NCBI GenBank assembly: GCA_964450565.1
Contig: CAYVCP010000021.1
Coordinates: forward strand, 1-10,000
Origin: CAYVCP01 sp964450565
GTDB taxonomy: Bacteria > Patescibacteriota > Minisyncoccia > Minisyncoccales > CG1-02-41-26
Direction of reading: 5' to 3'
Length of the DNA: 10,000 nt
Made by a program: the position numbers and the translations under genes. The notes under the pieces were generated by a model that ran no database searches, was not told where the DNA came from, and worked only from the letters and a program-made list of their open reading frames with translations. Positions 6,755 to 10,000 of this stretch are shown piece after piece (position 1 is the stretch's first letter; every line of letters starts with the position of its first letter).

Positions 6755-8198
6755 GATTCTTCTTTAAGATTTCTATTGCTTTATTAGGATTTGCTTTACC
6801 TCTAGTCTCTCGCATAACTTGCCCTACCAAAAATTGTAAGGCTGTCTCTTTTCCTGCTCTATACTCTTTCACTGGTATTTGATTACTTTCCAAAACTTTT
6901 TTTATAATATCTTCCAATTCAGCTTCATCCCCTATTTGTTCTAGATTCTTTTCTTTGATAATTTGTGAAGGATCACCCCCTCCTACAAACATTTCTTTCA
7001 GGATTATCTTTGCTATCTTACTTGAAATTTCACCATTATAAATCATACAAACAAATTCAGCAAAATTCTCTGGGGTAATTTTAAATTTATCATCATTAAA
7101 CTCCCCTCCTTTTAACAAGCCTTGTAAGTCTGTGGTAATATAGTTTGAGGCTAATTGAATCAACTTTCCCACTTCTTTAATTCCTTTTTGCTGAGCCCAT
7201 GTTTTTATTTCAGAAACAACTGATTCAAAATATTCACCTAAATCCTTTTGAGAGACATAAAGCTCTAATGTTTTATCAAAAAGACCATATTCCTTTTTCA
7301 TTCTTTCTCTTCTTTCTTTCGGAAGCTCTGGAATTTCTGCTTTTATTTCTTGTAAGGTTTCCTCTGAAAAAACTAAAGGGGGTAAATCTGGTTCTGGAAA
7401 ATATCTATAATCGTGAGCTTCTTCTTTTTTTCTCTGTGAAAAGGTAATTTCTTTTTGATCGTGCCACCCTCTTGTTTCTTGTATTACTTTTTTGTTATTT
7501 TCTAAAACTTCCCTTTGTCTTTCAATTTCAAACTCAATAGATTTCTCAACTGATTTAACAGAATTTAAGTTCTTAATCTCAACCTTAGTGCCAAGTTGAT
7601 CATCATCAGAGATAGAGATATTAACCTCACATCTCATTTCTCCTTTTTCCATATTTGCTTTAGAAACATCTAGATACCTTAAAATCATTTGTAGTGATTT
7701 AATAAATTCTCTAGCTTGTGAAGCAGAATGTATATCAGGATGTGTGACCAATTCCATCAATGGAACCCCAGCCCTATTATAATCTATGAGTGAATAATTT
7801 TCTGTTTTTGGATGAATTAATTTTCCAGTGTCTTCTTCTAAATGTATTCTTTCTATTCTAATTTGTTTATCAGAAATATCTAAATATCCATTTTGAGACA
7901 TTGGTAATACATATTGTGAAATTTGATACCCTTTTGGCAAATCAGGATAAAAATAGTTTTTCCTCTCAAAATAATTTACCATACCTATTTCGCAATTCAA
8001 AGCTATAGCTGTTTTTAAAAGTTGCTTAACGGCTTTCTCATTGATCACAGGAAGTGTTCCTGGGTGAGCTGTGCAAATAGGACAAATATTTGTGTTTGGT
8101 ATTCCCTCGTCTGGATCATTCAAGCAAGAACAAAACATCTTAGACTCAGTGTTAAGTTCAACATGAATTTCAAGTCCAATTGTAGGCGAATATTTCAT
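6747..8198 (-). CDS. gatB: Aspartyl/glutamyl-tRNA(Asn/Gln) amidotransferase subunit B
   Basis: GatB is the kinase and tRNA-binding subunit of the GatCAB complex, which converts Glu-tRNA-Gln and/or Asp-tRNA-Asn to the amide form. At 483 aa it is full length for the family. Visible signatures are GLEIHVEL (8-15), a zinc-type Cys set (Cys23, Cys25, Cys39, Cys42), FERKNYFYPDLPKGYQISQY, LEEDTGKL, DYNRAGVPLMELV, MRCEVNISI, KVEIKNLNS and HDYRYFPEPDLPP, followed by a helical region and the C-terminal YqeY-like tail ending in RGKANPNKAIEIL. The ATG overlaps the TGA of the upstream deoC as ATGA, so translation is probably coupled; the AAGGA before it is too close to be a typical ribosome binding site. 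The partners gatA and gatC are not in the window, so the complex is encoded at more than one locus. Confidence 0.97.
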   Translation of the reverse strand: MKYSPTIGLEIHVELNTESKMFCSCLNDPDEGIPNTNICPICTAHPGTLPVINEKAVKQLLKTAIALNCEIGMVNYFERKNYFYPDLPKGYQISQYVLPMSQNGYLDISDKQIRIERIHLEEDTGKLIHPKTENYSLIDYNRAGVPLMELVTHPDIHSASQAREFIKSLQMILRYLDVSKANMEKGEMRCEVNISISDDDQLGTKVEIKNLNSVKSVEKSIEFEIERQREVLENNKKVIQETRGWHDQKEITFSQRKKEEAHDYRYFPEPDLPPLVFSEETLQEIKAEIPELPKERRERMKKEYGLFDKTLELYVSQKDLGEYFESVVSEIKTWAQQKGIKEVGKLIQLASNYITTDLQGLLKGGEFNDDKFKITPENFAEFVCMIYNGEISSKIAKIILKEMFVGGGDPSQIIKEKNLEQIGDEAELEDIIKKVLESNQIPVKEYRAGKETALQFLVGQVMRETRGKANPNKAIEILKKNLA

Positions 8199-8866
8199 TC
8201 CTTTTTTTTACTTTTTTTAAATCCCTGCATAATTTTTACAGAAGATGACGTTCCGATAATATCAGCTCCTGATTCTATCATCAATAAAGCATCTTTGTAT
8301 GTTTTTATGCTACCCGATGCCTTGATCTTAAGGTTTGGAGCTGATTCTTTCATTAACTGAATATGATGAGCTTTTTCTTTCAATTCTGTATTATCTAAAG
8401 GATCTTTTTCTGTTGCCGTTTTAACGCAAAAAGCACCAGCAGATTTCACTAATAAAGAAGCTTTCTTAATTTCATCATCTGTTAGATAGCCAGACCCTAT
8501 AATAACCTTAGTTGGTAATATTTTACAAATTTCTTTTAGATCCTTTAAAACATCATCATACCTTTCATATTTTACATCAATTACATTAATAACAATATCC
8601 AGCTCATCAGCTCCTTCTTGTTTTGCTTTTTTACACATCTCAACCCTTTTAAAATGGGGGCTTAAGCCCATTGGCGGATCTATCAAAACAATTGTCTTAA
8701 TGTTTGTCCCTTGTAACTGATCCGCAACAAAACCAGCCCATTGCTGGTTTACATCAACACCCCGAAAGCCATATTTTTTAGCTTCAGAGCATGTCTTTTG
8801 AATTTGTCGACTCGTTGCTTTATGAGCTATATTAGTATGATCTATTGTTTGAGCAATATTTTTCAT
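8195..8866 (-). CDS. deoC: DeoC/DERA-family aldolase (deoxyribose-phosphate aldolase-like), divergent
   Basis: A TIM-barrel class I aldolase of 223 aa, normal for DeoC, which cleaves 2-deoxyribose-5-phosphate to glyceraldehyde-3-phosphate and acetaldehyde in nucleoside salvage. Seen here: IDHTN near the N terminus, Asp90 in ADELDIVIN, the Schiff-base Lys149 in FCVKTAT, Lys182 in IKASGSI, and the phosphate-site loop IGTSSSV (204-210). The catalytic Lys/Asp set is therefore kept. Some usually conserved positions differ: the TSTGF segment after the Schiff-base Lys reads TATEKDP, and the VIGFPLG strand reads VLIDPPMG. Substrate or phosphate binding may have changed. The gene overlaps tmk and gatB by 4 nt each (ATGA), so it belongs to one operon and needs no separate ribosome binding site. 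Family membership is firm; strict DERA activity is likely but less certain. Confidence 0.85.
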   Translation of the reverse strand: MKNIAQTIDHTNIAHKATSRQIQKTCSEAKKYGFRGVDVNQQWAGFVADQLQGTNIKTIVLIDPPMGLSPHFKRVEMCKKAKQEGADELDIVINVIDVKYERYDDVLKDLKEICKILPTKVIIGSGYLTDDEIKKASLLVKSAGAFCVKTATEKDPLDNTELKEKAHHIQLMKESAPNLKIKASGSIKTYKDALLMIESGADIIGTSSSVKIMQGFKKSKKKE

Positions 8867-9576
8867 AAAAGTTTATCTATTATTTTTATAATTTTTGCAT
8901 GAATTTTATCTTTAGGTAACAATTTATCTTTTACTAAGCATTCAACAATAGTAAAATCCTTTGGGAAAATTTGCTTTGCATGGAGATAAGATATCAAAGC
9001 CCAGTTCAAATGCGATGCATTATTCTCGTGAATATCTTTTTTCTTTCCCTTTTCTAAATAAAAATCCTTTTTTCTTTTCTTTTCTTTATCAGTAATTTGA
9101 GAAGAGAGCGCTAAAGAAAGTTGAGTACTGGTCTTTAAAATAATGGTTGTATCGGGTCTTGGTATTTTAAAAATATTATATTCTAAGTTATAGAGCCATT
9201 CAAAATATTTTGTCCTTTCTTTCTTATCCCTTATCTTCCCCCCTTGGTGTCCCATATTAGAAGCTATATATCTGTCTGATATTACAAAATTACCATCATC
9301 AATCCATTTTTTTATTTTAAAACTAGCATCATATCTATCGCAAGCATAAAAAATAGAAGCTAAATAAGGTCCCACTTCCTCTGCTGTCCCATATTTACCC
9401 GTAAGATATTCTTCTATTAAACCAGCAGACTTAGTACTATATTGAGGAAAATCTATTTTTTTTACTTTAAAACCCTTTGTTTCTAAATAACTAGCCAACA
9501 TTTTAGTTTGAGTAGATTTTCCAGAACCGTCTAACCCTTCAAAAACAATGAACTTTCCTTTTTTCATATATTTCAT
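8863..9576 (-). CDS. tmk: Thymidylate kinase
   Basis: Phosphorylates dTMP to dTDP on the way to dTTP. The 237-aa P-loop kinase has GLDGSGKST (14-22), DFPQY (42-46), a long conserved block with ACDRYDASF (79-86 region), the DRY motif at Asp101-Arg102-Tyr103 within VISDRYIASNMGHQG, and a Lys-rich lid around 164-185 (KKRKKDFYLEKGKKKD). The pattern GKYGTAEEVGPY plus SNMGHQGGK resembles the type common in Patescibacteria and is somewhat longer than E. coli Tmk (213 aa). The first ATG (9576) is preferred over Met4 because AAGGAG sits 10 nt upstream of it. The end overlaps deoC by ATGA. Dcd lies upstream and also feeds pyrimidine deoxynucleotide synthesis, which supports the assignment. Confidence 0.93.
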   Translation of the reverse strand: MKYMKKGKFIVFEGLDGSGKSTQTKMLASYLETKGFKVKKIDFPQYSTKSAGLIEEYLTGKYGTAEEVGPYLASIFYACDRYDASFKIKKWIDDGNFVISDRYIASNMGHQGGKIRDKKERTKYFEWLYNLEYNIFKIPRPDTTIILKTSTQLSLALSSQITDKEKKRKKDFYLEKGKKKDIHENNASHLNWALISYLHAKQIFPKDFTIVECLVKDKLLPKDKIHAKIIKIIDKLL

Positions 9577-9586
9577 AATACCATAG

Positions 9587-9592
9587 CTCCTT
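9587..9592 (-). promoter_or_regulatory. Shine-Dalgarno AAGGAG of tmk
   Basis: On the minus strand AAGGAG ends 10 nt before the ATG at 9576 and 19 nt before the alternative Met4 codon, so it supports the longer tmk start. An out-of-frame ATG two bases after the site opens only a three-codon frame and is ignored. Confidence 0.65.
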
Positions 9593-9597
9593 ATAAG

Positions 9598-9626
9598 AAA
9601 AAAGAGCTCGTTTAAAGCTCCTTTTT
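9598..9626 (-). terminator. Intrinsic terminator at the end of the dcd-like gene
   Basis: On the minus strand the arms AAAAAGGAGCT (9626-9616) and AGCTCTTTTT (9608-9599) pair over 10 bp with one bulged base and a 7-nt loop that contains the stop codon. A T-rich tail (TTTTTTCTTAT) follows. It overlaps the last codons of the dcd-like gene and lies just before tmk, so it probably reduces rather than abolishes transcription into tmk, deoC and gatB, since no clear separate tmk promoter is seen. Confidence 0.6.
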
Positions 9627-10000
9627 CACTTCTCTGTCTTTATGAAGTCGAGGCAACATCATTTCCGGACACCAATTTTTCTTTAAATCTTCCACCTCTG
9701 TTGTCCCTTGATATTTACCCTCTTTAGAATAGTCTTGATTTTCATTAATATTTTCAGTTTCAAAAAATACGATTTGGGCAATTCTTCTACCCACAACAAG
9801 AGGTATTTGATAGAATTTCGAATTATTCGTAGCCTCCATAGTCCATCTATTTATGTATCCAATATCGCCCCATCCAGCACACTTGCAAACTTCAATAAAG
9901 TTTCTTCCCATAGAACTTCGCGCCTTCATCATCGTAGTAATATTATCCCTTCCTCCAATAAACTCTTTGGTATGGCAAAGTAATGTTTCTCCGGGATCTA
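9612..10000 (-). CDS. dcd: dCTP deaminase / dUTPase-superfamily protein, N terminus outside window
   Basis: The frame runs off the window edge, and about 128 C-terminal residues are visible. They begin DPGETLLCHTKEFIGG and continue with MKARSSMGRNF, AGWGDIGYINRWTMEATNNS and IPLVVGRRIAQIVFFE. These match the trimeric Dcd/dUTPase fold: the ARSS segment corresponds to the RSS motif of E. coli Dcd, the Glu of WTMEATN to the catalytic Glu of dCTP deaminase, and the last block to the final beta strands. The C-terminal tail SKEGKYQGTTEVED is of the kind that closes over the nucleotide. Dcd deaminates dCTP to dUTP (some members go on to dUMP). The internal ATG at 9932 is not the start, because conserved Dcd sequence continues upstream of it. 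The neighbouring tmk supports a role in dTTP supply. Deaminase versus dUTPase cannot be settled from this part alone. Confidence 0.78.
   Translation of the reverse strand, partial: DPGETLLCHTKEFIGGRDNITTMMKARSSMGRNFIEVCKCAGWGDIGYINRWTMEATNNSKFYQIPLVVGRRIAQIVFFETENINENQDYSKEGKYQGTTEVEDLKKNWCPEMMLPRLHKDREVKKEL

Noticed and set aside
8022..8360. Plus-strand open frame over the gatB/deoC junction
   Set aside because: It is antisense to two well-conserved proteins and has no ribosome binding site or family resemblance.
9612..9932. A complete 106-residue gene starting at the ATG at 9932
   Set aside because: Conserved Dcd sequence (DPGETLLCHTKEFIGG) continues in frame upstream to the window edge, so this Met is internal.
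1..10000. Recoded TGA (code 25), CRISPR arrays, mobile elements, tRNA or rRNA genes
   Set aside because: TGA closes dnaE, miaB-miaA, deoC and tmk at the expected family ends and is not found inside them. No spaced repeats, transposase or integrase genes, tRNA cloverleaf or rRNA sequence was seen.

Overview
The window is AT-rich, housekeeping bacterial DNA with compact genes, short spacers and ATGA start/stop overlaps. The gene set, the sequence style of the thymidylate kinase and GatB, the low GC and the fused or trimmed proteins suggest a Patescibacteria/CPR-type genome. That placement is inferred from protein style only, because no rRNA is present. TGA ends several genes in the expected places, so the recoded TGA of some CPR lineages is not in use here.

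Plus strand, 1-6519: the C-terminal three quarters of DNA polymerase III alpha (dnaE, cut by the window edge); a strong promoter overlapping the dnaE stop; a 14-codon, threonine-rich leader peptide (2493-2537) followed by mutually exclusive antiterminator and terminator hairpins; threonyl-tRNA synthetase (thrS, without the N-terminal TGS domain); a hairpin; and one continuous 693-codon gene carrying complete MiaB and MiaA enzymes in a single polypeptide. Minus strand, 10000-6546: the C-terminal part of a dCTP deaminase-like protein, thymidylate kinase, a divergent DeoC-type aldolase, GatB, and a 52-codon two-helix membrane protein (6546-6704) with the best Shine-Dalgarno sequence in the window. 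The two sets converge on a hairpin at 6508-6542.

The two most interesting items are, first, the thrS leader, whose parts match ribosome-mediated (trp/thr-type) transcription attenuation: scarce charged tRNA-Thr would stall the leader ribosome, allow the antiterminator to form and raise ThrRS production. Second is the MiaB-MiaA fusion, which joins two consecutive steps of A37 modification (i6A, then ms2i6A) in one protein with almost no linker. The minus-strand block groups deoxynucleotide metabolism (dcd, tmk, deoC) with gatB of the tRNA-dependent amidotransferase.
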